Assembly: GCF_001696455.1 (NCBI RefSeq)
Contig: NZ_MAUJ01000001.1
Span: forward strand, 434,001 to 498,000
Direction: 5' to 3'
Length of the DNA: 64,000 bases
Origin: Pseudoalteromonas luteoviolacea
GTDB taxonomy: Bacteria > Pseudomonadota > Gammaproteobacteria > Enterobacterales > Alteromonadaceae
The position numbers and the translations under genes are program-made. Positions 1 through 8,558 of this stretch are shown piece by piece. The notes beneath the pieces were generated by a model. It worked only from the letters and a program-made list of their open reading frames with translations, was not told the DNA's origin and did not search any database. The stretch's first letter is position 1. Each line of letters starts with the position of its first letter.

Positions 1-1209
1 CAAAAGGCACCCGATGCCATTGAAACCGATCTGATTACTTACTTGCCGTTTGAAGGCGACTTTCAAGATAAATCTGGCAATCATCTTCACGCAGAGGTTG
101 GCGGGGGAAATCCAGAAGTGAATTCTGGGGGGAAATTTGGTCGTTTTGTTGCCATAAATGGTGACAAAGAGTTTTTGACCCTAGGCAACCCTGCTGAGCT
201 GGACTTTGCCCATGCAAGAGATTTTACCTTAATGACTTGGTATCGCGTCAGTGGTGATCAACATGGCGACCCGGTCATTGTCGGCAATAAAAACTGGGAC
301 AGTGGTAGCAACCGTGGCACATTGCTTTTAGCTAACGAAGGCAATGGTGATGATGTCGGCATCAATATCGCTTCTACATCTGCAGATCGAAAAGACATCG
401 ATCCAATTGATTATACGTTTAATGGCTGGTGGCTTTTGGTCGCGACATTTGATCGTGACGGCAGCGCGACATTATATGCTGGTAGCCCTACAGGGGAGTT
501 AAACATCATCTCAGGGAGTATCGCAGATGTTGGAGACATTACTTCTTCACTTGATTGGAATATCGGACAGGATGGAACCGGCCGATACAAATACAATTTG
601 AAAGCCGATTTGGATGATTTTGCTGTATGGGGCCGCGCGTTAACCTTGGATGAAGTTCGCACGCTATATAATGGCGGAACAGGCAAAGAAATCAACAGCA
701 TATTAGGTAATGCATCGACGCAATATTTAACAGCTGAGTCAAACATTGTTGCAGGGCAAAATTACCCCGTCATTATTACTACCAGAGTAAATGGCCAAAC
801 TTGCGGTCTTGAGTGGGACGCTACTTTACGAAATAGAGAGCGTAACGCTAAATGGGACTGTGCAGGACGTGCCGATCCGTTAACACTTCAAGTCAACAAA
901 GTTGAGTCGTCCAACGGCACTAAACGAGTTTCAGGTTACCTAGTCGCAAAAGATGGAAAGGGGGCATTGGAGTGGGACGCGGATCTTATCTTGAATGAGC
1001 GTAACGCCAAATTCGATGAAGGCACCGGTGGGGACTACTTGACGTTTACCTTACTGAATGACGCACATGCTAGCAAAGTGAGCGCCATAGCGTATGGTCA
1101 GGAGTGTGGGTTAGAGTGGGACGCCGATTTGATAGGCGGTGAGCGCAATGCGAAATTCGATTGCCGACCACGTACAGATAGCGTCACGATCCAGCTCATT
1201 GAGCAGTAA
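1..1209 (+). CDS. LamG-type concanavalin-like surface protein with C-terminal EWDADL/ERNAKFD repeats (5' end outside window)
   Basis: The frame is open from base 1, so the N-terminus lies outside the window; the TTG at 43 is probably internal. The first part reads as a LamG/concanavalin A-like beta-sandwich: a YLPFEGDFQDKSGN opening, a central FTLMTWYRV strand, and DDFAVWGRALTLDEVRTLYNGG near the end of the domain, which is the typical LamG closing pattern. After it come three copies of a motif of the form LEWDADL-x(4)-ERNAKFD, with their Leu codons at 808, 967 and 1111 (53 and 48 residues apart). The first and third copies are flanked by Cys pairs. Such proteins are normally secreted and bind carbohydrate or matrix. 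The function of the C-terminal repeats is unknown to me. Gene ends just before a convergent hairpin. Confidence 0.75.
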   Translation, partial: QKAPDAIETDLITYLPFEGDFQDKSGNHLHAEVGGGNPEVNSGGKFGRFVAINGDKEFLTLGNPAELDFAHARDFTLMTWYRVSGDQHGDPVIVGNKNWDSGSNRGTLLLANEGNGDDVGINIASTSADRKDIDPIDYTFNGWWLLVATFDRDGSATLYAGSPTGELNIISGSIADVGDITSSLDWNIGQDGTGRYKYNLKADLDDFAVWGRALTLDEVRTLYNGGTGKEINSILGNASTQYLTAESNIVAGQNYPVIITTRVNGQTCGLEWDATLRNRERNAKWDCAGRADPLTLQVNKVESSNGTKRVSGYLVAKDGKGALEWDADLILNERNAKFDEGTGGDYLTFTLLNDAHASKVSAIAYGQECGLEWDADLIGGERNAKFDCRPRTDSVTIQLIEQ

Positions 1210-1243
1210 TAGGCGTTTCATTGCAAATAGAGAATGATGTAGG

Positions 1244-1265
1244 CGAGTTCAGGTTGCTGAACTCG
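1244..1265. terminator. Hairpin between convergent genes
   Basis: A 9-bp perfect stem (CGAGTTCAG / CTGAACTCG) with a GTTG loop sits between the LamG gene and hmp, which converge here. There is no clear T-run on either side, so it may be a weak or bidirectional terminator. Confidence 0.45.
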
Positions 1266-1282
1266 TCTGATTAAGATTGAAT

Positions 1283-2446
1283 TTATAGACTTTCGTGCGG
1301 GCCGAATACTTCGTACATAATACGCGCTTCGTCTACGCCAAGTTCGATTAATTGAGCCTTGATAAATGCCATAAAGCCACTCGGCCCACAAAGATAGAAC
1401 TCACCGTCGAACAGCGGCAGCAGCTCTTTTAGTGCTGCAAGGTGCATAAGGCCGCTGTATGCCCCTTCTGCCCCTGATTCTACCCAAGTATGTGTTTGCA
1501 ATTGAGGAAGCTGTGATTTAAAGCTTTCTACACTGCTCGAAAACGCGCGCTCTTCAATGTTGCGACATGCATGTAAGAACATACATGGTCCTTGAGTCTT
1601 CTGCTCAGCTAAGGTTTCTAACATTGCCATCATAGGCGTAATACCAACACCAGCACTGATCAGTACTTTTGGCGCTTGGTTTATTTGAAGCACAAAGTCG
1701 CCAGCTGGTGGGTAAGCATCAATTTCATCACCTTCAGTTAATGTGTGCAGGTGACCAGAGACAAGCCCGTCCGTTTTAACCGAAATGCGATAATGATCTG
1801 ATTTAGCGCTTTGAGAAAGCGAGTACTGTCTGATTTGGCGATATGCTTGGTCCTCAGCTTGACATTCAACAGCGAGATACTGTCCCGCTTGGTATTGGGC
1901 AACCGGGCGACAATCAACAGGCTTTAGATAAAAGCTTTTTATTACATCAGACTCCTGCACAATTTTCGAAATCGTAAAGCGTCGCTTGCCTCGCCATCCC
2001 CCAGCTCTGGTTTCATTTTGTTGATAAATCCCTTCTTCTTGAGTAATAAATAAGTCTGCCAAAAAGCCATACGCTTCTGCCCATGCCGCGATGATTTCAG
2101 GCGTGCATTCATTTGGGAACATCTCTTCCAAAGTTGCGAGTAAATGGGTGCCAACAATCGGGTAATGTTCAGGCAAAATGTTTAAGCTCGCATGCTTGTG
2201 GTTAATACGGTTAATGGCTTCTGAAAGTACCGAAGGGTTGTCAATGTGTGTAGCATAAGCTGCCAAAGCGCTAAACAATGCAAACTGTTGCTTGCCTGAT
2301 TTTTGGTTGCTGACATTGAAGACATGAAGCAACTCAGGGTTGTGACTAAACATGCGTTTGTAAAAGTGGTCGGTCACTTGTGTTCCGGCGTTTGCAAGCA
2401 GAGGAATGGTGTCCTTAACCAGTTTTATTGTTTGTGTTGATAGCAT
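1283..2446 (-). CDS. hmp: Flavohaemoglobin, nitric oxide dioxygenase
   Basis: Converts NO and O2 to nitrate using NAD(P)H and FAD in the cytoplasm. The N-terminal globin domain (about 1-140) has the distal Tyr29, the proximal haem ligand His85 in NHKHASLNI, Tyr95 and an Asp/Glu-rich helix end (EEGIY). The FAD-binding barrel has RQYSLS at about 206-211. The NAD domain has GVGITPMMAM at about 267 and YLCGPSGFM near 352. Length (387 aa) is close to the family norm. It lies 14 nt downstream of nnrS on the same strand and is last in a three-gene transcript divergent from norR, which fits NO induction. Confidence 0.95.
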   Translation of the reverse strand: MLSTQTIKLVKDTIPLLANAGTQVTDHFYKRMFSHNPELLHVFNVSNQKSGKQQFALFSALAAYATHIDNPSVLSEAINRINHKHASLNILPEHYPIVGTHLLATLEEMFPNECTPEIIAAWAEAYGFLADLFITQEEGIYQQNETRAGGWRGKRRFTISKIVQESDVIKSFYLKPVDCRPVAQYQAGQYLAVECQAEDQAYRQIRQYSLSQSAKSDHYRISVKTDGLVSGHLHTLTEGDEIDAYPPAGDFVLQINQAPKVLISAGVGITPMMAMLETLAEQKTQGPCMFLHACRNIEERAFSSSVESFKSQLPQLQTHTWVESGAEGAYSGLMHLAALKELLPLFDGEFYLCGPSGFMAFIKAQLIELGVDEARIMYEVFGPHESL

Positions 2447-2460
2447 ATAAATTCTCCAAG

Positions 2461-3675
2461 TTAACCACGACGCCCATCAAGGCGTTTTTTCATTAAAATA
2501 GGGGTGTACACAGCGACAAAGATGACAAATGCGCCAATCCAAAGTAGGGCACTTGCAAGCCAACTGTGATGAGGGTTGATAAAAATCGGTAAAATACTGC
2601 GCGTGATAGCAGCAAATACGCATAGCGCAAAAGCAAGGCTCATTAGCGGGTGAGGCTGCAATGGTCTTGCGGTGTGACCGAGGGAGACTCTTGCCATAAT
2701 CGACAATATCATCAGGCCCATGGCGCCAATCGTAATCAGGTGTAGTGCATCTTTGCTATACCAAGGAAAACCAAGGTACCCACCACCAAAACCTAAAAGG
2801 CCCAAAGCCATACATAGGTAAGCCAAATATAAAGACCAAAGCAGTGGACGAGTAAAAATGCGAGTGTTAAACCAACACATGCAGCGCAATACATGCAAAA
2901 AGGCTGTAAAGACTAAGATAAAACCCGGATTGAGGGGGCTAGACAAAATATGGTGGGAGAAAAACCCAATGATCCCAATAATGGCTGACCAAAACAGGAG
3001 TTTATCTAATCTCGGTGTCTTCATCTGTTCATTCAGGCCAAGCCCTCTTGCGATAAAAAAGGGCATAACGCGCCCTGCAATCACGCTTATCAACAGGGTA
3101 AAGCCTAAAATTGCTAAATGAGAAAAAATTTGGGCCAGCGCGAGGTCGTCATTTTCGAGTAGCCAAATAAACAATACATTGAAGCTTGCCATCACACATA
3201 AGATGGCCACAAATTGATAGTTTTTACGGCTTTTTGCTTGCACTAATGTTTGTGCGAGATGACAAATCGCGATCAACCAAAATGCCGCTTGTAGCCCTGC
3301 TAGAAAAATAAATGCATCGTCTGCAAATAGAAATACAATGCGAGCAGCTAGCCAAACGCATGAGAGCAAAAGCAAGCCAACCCCGTTGAGGGTTGGAATG
3401 CCCGTCCAATTTTGTGAAGCCGTAAACAAAAAGCCAATGGCCACTGCGCTGGCAAATCCAAATAGCATTTCATGGGCATGCCAAAGTGTTGGAGAGACCG
3501 ATAAGTGCCAAGGAATTGTTCCAGAAAGCACTAATGTCCAAACGAGCATGCTGATTACGGCCCAAATACCAGCGAGCAAAAACAGAGGTCTAAAGCCGAG
3601 CATAAGGCAGGGCCAAGTAGAAGGCTTTAGTAGCTTAACGTCAGGTAATGGTTGTTCCAATTGGATAAGTGACAT
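2461..3675 (-). CDS. nnrS: NnrS family membrane protein
   Basis: A 404-aa polytopic inner-membrane protein with about twelve hydrophobic segments. It carries the NnrS hallmarks: GFRPLFLLAG near the N-terminus, the LWHAHEMLFGF histidine motif, and GFLFTASQNWTG. NnrS is a haem/copper-containing protein that protects cells under nitrosative stress; its exact activity is not settled. The start codon directly abuts the stop of the upstream small membrane gene and hmp follows 14 nt downstream, so all three are co-transcribed from the NorR-controlled region. Confidence 0.92.
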   Translation of the reverse strand: MSLIQLEQPLPDVKLLKPSTWPCLMLGFRPLFLLAGIWAVISMLVWTLVLSGTIPWHLSVSPTLWHAHEMLFGFASAVAIGFLFTASQNWTGIPTLNGVGLLLLSCVWLAARIVFLFADDAFIFLAGLQAAFWLIAICHLAQTLVQAKSRKNYQFVAILCVMASFNVLFIWLLENDDLALAQIFSHLAILGFTLLISVIAGRVMPFFIARGLGLNEQMKTPRLDKLLFWSAIIGIIGFFSHHILSSPLNPGFILVFTAFLHVLRCMCWFNTRIFTRPLLWSLYLAYLCMALGLLGFGGGYLGFPWYSKDALHLITIGAMGLMILSIMARVSLGHTARPLQPHPLMSLAFALCVFAAITRSILPIFINPHHSWLASALLWIGAFVIFVAVYTPILMKKRLDGRRG

Positions 3676-3927
3676 TTAGCGCACCTCCATGCCTAAGTTG
3701 TATTGGCACAGACAACGCACGACGTAACTTATCTTGAGTAACGTCGCAAACAGCAGGCTGCTGATATGTGCCGTAATTTGTGCGGGCAGTGAGAGTGCTG
3801 TTGCAAGTGGATAGCTTGCAAGAATGGCAAAACCAAAACCTATCACGCTAATCACGAGACTATAATTGGCAATGGTGAGAAACTTGCGCAGCATGGGTGA
3901 ATAATCTAAGCGGTGCACAGATATCAT
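3676..3927 (-). CDS. Small membrane protein of the NO-response operon (start reassigned)
   Basis: Hydrophobic protein with two to three predicted membrane helices (SLVISVIGFGFAILASYPLA and a later ITAHISSLLFATLLKIS). The longest frame starts at 3969, but that ATG has no ribosome site and overlaps the candidate sigma-54 promoter, whose transcript would begin downstream of it. The internal ATG at 3927 has a GTGAG site at good distance and gives 83 residues, so I prefer it. The gene is first in the operon with nnrS and hmp. I do not recognise a named family; a role in NO response is inferred only from position. Confidence 0.6.
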   Translation of the reverse strand: MISVHRLDYSPMLRKFLTIANYSLVISVIGFGFAILASYPLATALSLPAQITAHISSLLFATLLKISYVVRCLCQYNLGMEVR

Positions 3928-3964
3928 AATTAAACTCACTGTCGATATAAGGTAGCTTATTAAT

Positions 3965-3981
3965 CGCATGAGTCATGCCAA
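3965..3981 (-). promoter_or_regulatory. Candidate sigma-54 promoter for the nnrS-hmp operon
   Basis: On the minus strand the sequence reads TTGGCATGACTCATGCG, with GG and GC separated by exactly 10 bases, the spacing of a -24/-12 promoter. NorR is a sigma-54 activator and its sites lie about 60-120 bp upstream, the usual enhancer distance. The -12 element (ATGC instead of TTGC) is imperfect. Confidence 0.55.
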
Positions 3982-4033
3982 CTTTTTAGTTCTTGTAAAA
4001 CAACTAGTTATATTTTTACACTTGATTTTTTGA

Positions 4034-4044
4034 GTCAAAAAGAC
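4034..4044. promoter_or_regulatory. NorR-binding site 1 (GT-N7-AC)
   Basis: GTCAAAAAGAC matches the NorR core GT-N7-AC and closely the symmetric GTCA-N3-TGAC form. It is the site nearest the candidate sigma-54 promoter. Confidence 0.65.
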
Positions 4045-4058
4045 CTATTCTTATATGG

Positions 4059-4069
4059 GTTTATAATAC
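4059..4069. promoter_or_regulatory. NorR-binding site 2 (GT-N7-AC)
   Basis: GTTTATAATAC keeps the GT-N7-AC core but is the least symmetric of the three. It lies 25 bp from site 1 and 19 bp from site 3. Three sites in a norR-divergent region is the arrangement known from E. coli. Confidence 0.5.
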
Positions 4070-4077
4070 ATATATAG

Positions 4078-4088
4078 GTCAAAATGAC
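4078..4088. promoter_or_regulatory. NorR-binding site 3 (GT-N7-AC, perfect dyad)
   Basis: GTCAAAATGAC is a perfect GTCA-N3-TGAC dyad, the best of the three NorR sites. It lies 44 bp upstream of the norR start, so NorR may also repress its own gene. Confidence 0.7.
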
Positions 4089-4131
4089 ATGGAGCAAAGG
4101 CGCTTATCACAATTGCTTGCTTGAATCATGA

Positions 4132-5661
4132 GTGGCAATGGCATTGCCAAAATCTAACCAAGTAGAATTAGGTACTTACAGTCAGTCTGTCGTGAGTGCG
4201 TTGCAAGCATGCATCAGTGCAGATGCCATAGTGGTATTGCAAGCGCAAGGTGATGTTTTAATACCTCAGGCTTTTACGGGGCTTGCACCCGAAGTGATGG
4301 GGAGGCGCTTTAAACTGACGGAGCACCCTAGACTTGCCAATATTGCCAAAACACCTGAGCAGCCTGTTGTTTTTTCTTCAGATTGCGCCTTGAGCGATCC
4401 CTATGACGGCATGCTACTCGCCGAAGATGGAGAATTACCCGTGCATGCCTGTATGGGATTTTCGTTGTATGAACAAGGGCAACTACTAGGAGCAGTTACC
4501 TTCGATAGCCTGACCCCAAATGCTTTTGATGCATATAGCCGCTCCTTATTAACCATGATCCAGTCAACAGTGAGCGCGCATTACAGCGCTGTATTAAATA
4601 CGCATAAATTGGCAAAGCGGGCGCAGTCGGGGCTTGCGATGTTGCATGAGCTCAGCCATCAAGCGCAAACCATGATCGGTGAATCACCCCCCATGGAGCG
4701 ATTAAAATCAGATATTAACTTGGTTGCTAATTCCGACTTGAGTGTTCTGATCCAAGGTGAAACGGGTACCGGTAAGGAGCTCGTAGCAAGGCAAGTACAT
4801 AGTAACTCTAGTCGCTGTAATGCGCCATTTGTGCAAGTAAACTGTGCGTCTTTACCTGAGAATCTCGCGGAGAGTGAGTTTTTCGGCCATCGCAAAGGTG
4901 CATTTACCGGTGCTGATAGTCATCGTGAAGGTAAATTTTTGGTGGCCGATCAGGGGACTTTGTTTTTAGATGAAATTGGTGAACTGCCGCTGCATATACA
5001 AAGTAAGCTATTGCGGGCTCTGCAAAGTGGAGAAATTCAACCTGTTGGCAGTGATAAGCCGCATCACGTTAATGTACGAATTGTGGCTGCAACCAATCGA
5101 GACCTGCAAAAGGAAGTGGAAGAAGGGCGCTTTAGGGCCGACTTATACCATAGGTTGCGCGTGTTTCCATTACAAGTGCCACCGCTTAGAGAGCGGGTGA
5201 CGGATATCGTGCCATTAGCAGGGTACTTTGTTGAACAGTTGCGTAAAAAGTTAGGTGTATCACAGCTTGTGATTGATCAGTCTTTACTTGAGCTGCTAAA
5301 AGCTCACGATTGGCCTGGCAACGTGAGGGAGTTGGAACATGTCCTTAGCCGTGCAGCGCTAAAAGCAAAACATGCAGATTGGCAAAAAGACATTATAAAA
5401 ATTACACCTCTGCACTGTGAATTAACATATGTTGAGGCTGCGGCCGCTGAGCAAAAAAGTGAAATTACGATGGCGGAAAGTGCCGCCTTGAACTCGTTAA
5501 AAGCTGCGACCGAGCAATTTCAAAAGCAACTTATTTTACAAAAACTCAATAATGAAGACTTAAATTGGTCTGCAACTGCCCGCGCACTTGACGTCGACCG
5601 CGCGAATTTAGTGCGTTTAGCAAAACGCTTAGGGATCGAAACTATCAAGAAAGTTAAGTAG
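4132..5661 (+). CDS. norR: NorR, nitric-oxide-responsive sigma-54 activator
   Basis: Three domains in order: an N-terminal GAF domain (about 1-165) that in NorR holds a non-haem iron binding NO; a AAA+ sigma-54 activation domain with Walker A GETGTGKE at 209-216, GAFTGA at 256-261 and Walker B TLFLDE ending near 281; and a C-terminal Fis-type helix-turn-helix (about 478-502, WSATARALDVDRANLVRLAKRLG). Length of 509 aa is normal. Start is either GTG 4132 or ATG 4138; neither has a strong ribosome site. It is divergent from the nnrS-hmp operon with three NorR sites between, so the target is clear. Confidence 0.93.
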   Translation: MAMALPKSNQVELGTYSQSVVSALQACISADAIVVLQAQGDVLIPQAFTGLAPEVMGRRFKLTEHPRLANIAKTPEQPVVFSSDCALSDPYDGMLLAEDGELPVHACMGFSLYEQGQLLGAVTFDSLTPNAFDAYSRSLLTMIQSTVSAHYSAVLNTHKLAKRAQSGLAMLHELSHQAQTMIGESPPMERLKSDINLVANSDLSVLIQGETGTGKELVARQVHSNSSRCNAPFVQVNCASLPENLAESEFFGHRKGAFTGADSHREGKFLVADQGTLFLDEIGELPLHIQSKLLRALQSGEIQPVGSDKPHHVNVRIVAATNRDLQKEVEEGRFRADLYHRLRVFPLQVPPLRERVTDIVPLAGYFVEQLRKKLGVSQLVIDQSLLELLKAHDWPGNVRELEHVLSRAALKAKHADWQKDIIKITPLHCELTYVEAAAAEQKSEITMAESAALNSLKAATEQFQKQLILQKLNNEDLNWSATARALDVDRANLVRLAKRLGIETIKKVK

Positions 5662-5725
5662 TCAAGATGGGTAATCAAAAGTGGCAATTTAGAGTGGTAA
5701 TAGAGACCGAAATTTAACTGTTATT

Positions 5726-5744
5726 GGCAATGAAAATTGTTCTT
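5726..5744. promoter_or_regulatory. Possible Fur box upstream of bacterioferritin genes
   Basis: GGCAATGAAAATTGTTCTT matches 12 of 19 positions of the classical Fur consensus by eye. It lies about 130 bp before the first bacterioferritin gene. This match level can arise by chance in AT-rich DNA. Confidence 0.25.
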
Positions 5745-5875
5745 AATTCTTTTATAAGTTATTTATTTTAAAAGAATATATAAACTTGTTTGTTATTTTT
5801 ATTTATTCTTGCGAAGCCCTGTGTTTGAACTACTGTTATATGGCGTCTAACTGAATTTGCCACTTAGGGGGCCCT

Positions 5876-6346
5876 ATGAAGGGTAGCAAGCAAGTAATCG
5901 TCACATTGAATAAAATTTTGACACTCGAACTCACATCGATCAATCAGTACTTTTTACATGCACGCATGTATAAAAACTGGGGATTAGAAGAGTTAAACGA
6001 AAAAGCCTACAAGAAATCGATTAAAGATATGAAGCAAGCCGATGACTTAATCGAACGCATTTTATTTCTTGAAGGCCTACCTAATTTACAACATCTTGAA
6101 AAACTGCGAATTGGTGAACACACCGAAGAAATGCTGAGTTGTGATCTCGCGTTTGAACATGAGCAGTTACCTGCACTTCGAGAAGCAATAGACTTGTGTG
6201 AAAAAGAACAAGACTATGTCAGTAGAGAGCTGCTTGAAGACATTTTAGAGTACGAAGAAGAGTATGTGGATTGGTTAGAAACACAAGACTTCTTGATTAA
6301 AAACACTGGCATTGAAAACTATCTTCAATCGCAGATGGAGGACTAA
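5876..6346 (+). CDS. bfr: Bacterioferritin subunit, haem-binding type with altered ferroxidase centre
   Basis: 156-aa four-helix ferritin-like iron-storage subunit. Aligned by eye with E. coli Bfr it keeps Glu18, Glu94, Glu127 and the haem ligand Met52, but the di-iron centre is changed: Glu51 is Asp, His54 is Gln and His130 is Tyr. It therefore probably binds haem at the dimer interface but oxidises iron poorly by itself. A strong GGGGG ribosome site precedes the ATG. It lies 3 nt upstream of the second bfr gene, which has the complementary set of residues, suggesting a mixed 24-mer. Confidence 0.93.
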   Translation: MKGSKQVIVTLNKILTLELTSINQYFLHARMYKNWGLEELNEKAYKKSIKDMKQADDLIERILFLEGLPNLQHLEKLRIGEHTEEMLSCDLAFEHEQLPALREAIDLCEKEQDYVSRELLEDILEYEEEYVDWLETQDFLIKNTGIENYLQSQMED

Positions 6347-6349
6347 ATT

Positions 6350-6841
6350 ATGCAAGGTGTACAAAAGGTTATCGATCTACTTAACAAGCAACTTACGCTT
6401 GAGCTCAGTTCAATGGACCAATATCTCGCACATTCTAAAATGTATGAAGATTGGGGTATGGACCGACTACATGACAAGCTTTCGCATGAATATGAAGAAG
6501 AGCTGGATCATGCAAAGCGTATCACGGAGCGCATTCTCTTTTTAGAAGGCACGCCAGATACAGCGTCGCGTGCCCCCATCAATGTGGGCAGCAACGTCAA
6601 AGAAATGCTTGAAAATGACCTAGCCGCTGAAGTTGTGGTAAAAGATCATTTGAAAAAAGTGATTGCGGTGTGTGAAGAAGAGCAAGACTACGTGACAAGA
6701 GAAATGCTCGAAACGTTGCTTGATGACACAGAGATGGATCACATCTACTGGCTAGAGCAACACTTAGGCTTAATCGATTTGATTGGCATACAGAATTATA
6801 TTCAGAGCCAAATGAATGGTGGCTCAGGATCTGGCAGCTAA
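6350..6841 (+). CDS. bfr: Bacterioferritin subunit, ferroxidase type lacking the haem Met
   Basis: 163-aa partner of the preceding gene. It retains the full ferroxidase set (Glu18, Glu51, His54, Glu94, Glu127, His130 by E. coli numbering) but has Leu in place of haem ligand Met52. It ends with a Gly/Ser tail (NGGSGSGS). Together the two genes look like the two-subunit bacterioferritins known from other proteobacteria, with one haem and one ferroxidase subunit. A strong terminator follows 25 nt after the stop. Confidence 0.93.
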   Translation: MQGVQKVIDLLNKQLTLELSSMDQYLAHSKMYEDWGMDRLHDKLSHEYEEELDHAKRITERILFLEGTPDTASRAPINVGSNVKEMLENDLAAEVVVKDHLKKVIAVCEEEQDYVTREMLETLLDDTEMDHIYWLEQHLGLIDLIGIQNYIQSQMNGGSGSGS

Positions 6842-6866
6842 CGGAAGTTAGCGTGTTAAGCAAGGT

Positions 6867-6894
6867 AAAAGAGCGCATAGTGCGCTCTTTTTTT
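6867..6894 (+). terminator. Rho-independent terminator after the bfr pair
   Basis: Stem AAAGAGCGCA / TGCGCTCTTT with a short TAG-type loop, followed by a T-run. It closes the bfr operon and is partly symmetric, so it may also serve the convergent gene. Confidence 0.85.
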
Positions 6895-6936
6895 GTGTAC
6901 TAATTTTATTGAACTAACAAGTTTAAACGATTGTAC

Positions 6937-8160
6937 TTAATTCAATAAATCTAAAACGTAAGCCGCGCCAGACGAGTTACCATTGTCATCACGGTGAGGC
7001 GATGCAACGATTGCTTTCTGATTACTGATGGCGATATTCCAACCAAACCTGTCTTCAGGTAGCGCGTCCTTGGCCATCAATTTTGATGTAAAACGCCATT
7101 GCCCAAGATGTTTTTTGAACACATACAAAGCACCAGCATTGTTGCCTTTGGCATCGTGATGCATCGCCGTTACCAAAGCCGTGTCTTCGCTAAGCGCAAC
7201 ACCACGCGCAAACCTGTCATCGGCTTGGCCATCAGGTGCAACTAATTTTTGCACTTGAGTCCATTTCCCGTTTTTTCGCTCAAATATATAGGCAGATCCG
7301 GCATCGGTGCCAACACCCTCGATGTCATCACGCCTCGCAGAGATCAAAGCAGTATCACCCGATAACGCCACACGCACGCCAAAAATATCGGTATCTGCAC
7401 CATCATTGGCCATGAGTTTAGCTTGTTGTTGCCATTGTTTACCATCAAACTCAAAAGCATAAACTGCACCGGCTTCTTTTGCTTTTTCATCATGCAAGTC
7501 AGCGCCTATGAGTATTGTATTTCCTTCAATAGCGGCACTGATCCCGAATAAGTCATCCTTAGCACCATCACTTGCTGTGAGCTTAGTTTGAAATTGCCAA
7601 GTATTATTCTCACGTACAAAGACATAGGCAGAACCCGAATCTTCATAGGGTGCATCGCTGTGGGGTGCACCTATGACTAAAAATCGCTCTGTTAGTGCAA
7701 TACTTTGCCCAAAAGCATCGCCCGCTTTGGCATCTTTCGCGGTTAAAATTTGCTTTTGTGACCATACGTTTGCGCTTTTTTCGAAAGCAAACACAGCGCC
7801 TGCGTTGTCACCTTTGTCATCTCGTTTGATGACACCTAACATGGCGATATTATTTTTAAGTGCCACATTGCCACCCAGCGTGTCACCAGAAAAAGCGGGC
7901 GAAGCGATAAGCTTTGCCTGTTGTTGCCAACCATTTGAACCTAGAGAATATACATAAGCAGCGCCAGCGTCTTGAGTGTTTTTGATATCCGCTTTATGCG
8001 CACCTACCAATGCGGTTGTGCCATCAATTGCGACACTAAAGCTAAATTGGTCTTCGGCTTTTCCATCATTGGGTAACAATTTGTGCTGCATGGCGTAACT
8101 TTGGCTAGAGCCGATGAATGTGAGACAAGATAAGAAGGTTAAAATTGAACCAAACTTCAT
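6937..8160 (-). CDS. Secreted FG-GAP beta-propeller protein
   Basis: 407 aa with a clear signal peptide (MKFGSILTFLSCLTFIGSSQSYA). The mature part consists of about seven repeats of some 50 residues, each with a DxF(G/S) turn followed by a hydrophobic strand of the type TALVGAxxDD and then GSAYVF, the FG-GAP pattern. Such repeats fold as a propeller outside the cytoplasm and often bind calcium or protein partners. There is no catalytic domain or anchor. It is monocistronic, with a 398-bp upstream gap. Exact role unknown. Confidence 0.8.
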   Translation of the reverse strand: MKFGSILTFLSCLTFIGSSQSYAMQHKLLPNDGKAEDQFSFSVAIDGTTALVGAHKADIKNTQDAGAAYVYSLGSNGWQQQAKLIASPAFSGDTLGGNVALKNNIAMLGVIKRDDKGDNAGAVFAFEKSANVWSQKQILTAKDAKAGDAFGQSIALTERFLVIGAPHSDAPYEDSGSAYVFVRENNTWQFQTKLTASDGAKDDLFGISAAIEGNTILIGADLHDEKAKEAGAVYAFEFDGKQWQQQAKLMANDGADTDIFGVRVALSGDTALISARRDDIEGVGTDAGSAYIFERKNGKWTQVQKLVAPDGQADDRFARGVALSEDTALVTAMHHDAKGNNAGALYVFKKHLGQWRFTSKLMAKDALPEDRFGWNIAISNQKAIVASPHRDDNGNSSGAAYVLDLLN

Positions 8161-8558
8161 AAATATCTTCCTTGTACTAAATATTGGTAAAGCTCAAGTT
8201 AATCCATTATTGATCACTTAACAAGAAATAATTGATAAAGTGACTGGTAGAAAAATCAAAAACATAGCTCATTGTCTGAGCAATTTTTAGTTGAAGCATC
8301 GCTGATGGTCTGGGGGTTAAATTAGACCATCAGATTTAGGTCATTAAGCAGGATTAGCTTTGTCGTTCGTACTTATGTCAAAAGCGCCCGGTTAATAGTT
8401 AACTCTCCTTTAAATTTTTGTCTGTTGAAAGTAGGTGATAGTCCTTAACACGGTTATCAATCACCTATGACCAGAGCGCTTGTTGGGCGAAACCGCATTT
8501 GAGCCAATCCCAAAAAGCGACACTAAGCAGACCTAATGGATAGCTTTGTTATGCCTCA
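8161..8558. other. Intergenic region with two inverted repeats
   Basis: No gene seen. It holds two perfect inverted repeats: CTGATGGTCT / AGACCATCAG at 8302-8333 (12-nt loop) and TAGGTGAT / ATCACCTA at 8432-8467 (20-nt loop). Neither is followed by a convincing T-run. The region is upstream of the FG-GAP gene and downstream of the HabA-like gene, so it should contain the promoter of the former. Confidence 0.5.

Noticed and set aside
6597..6878. Minus-strand ORF antisense to the second bacterioferritin
   Set aside because: Shadow of a well-supported gene; no ribosome site or family pattern.
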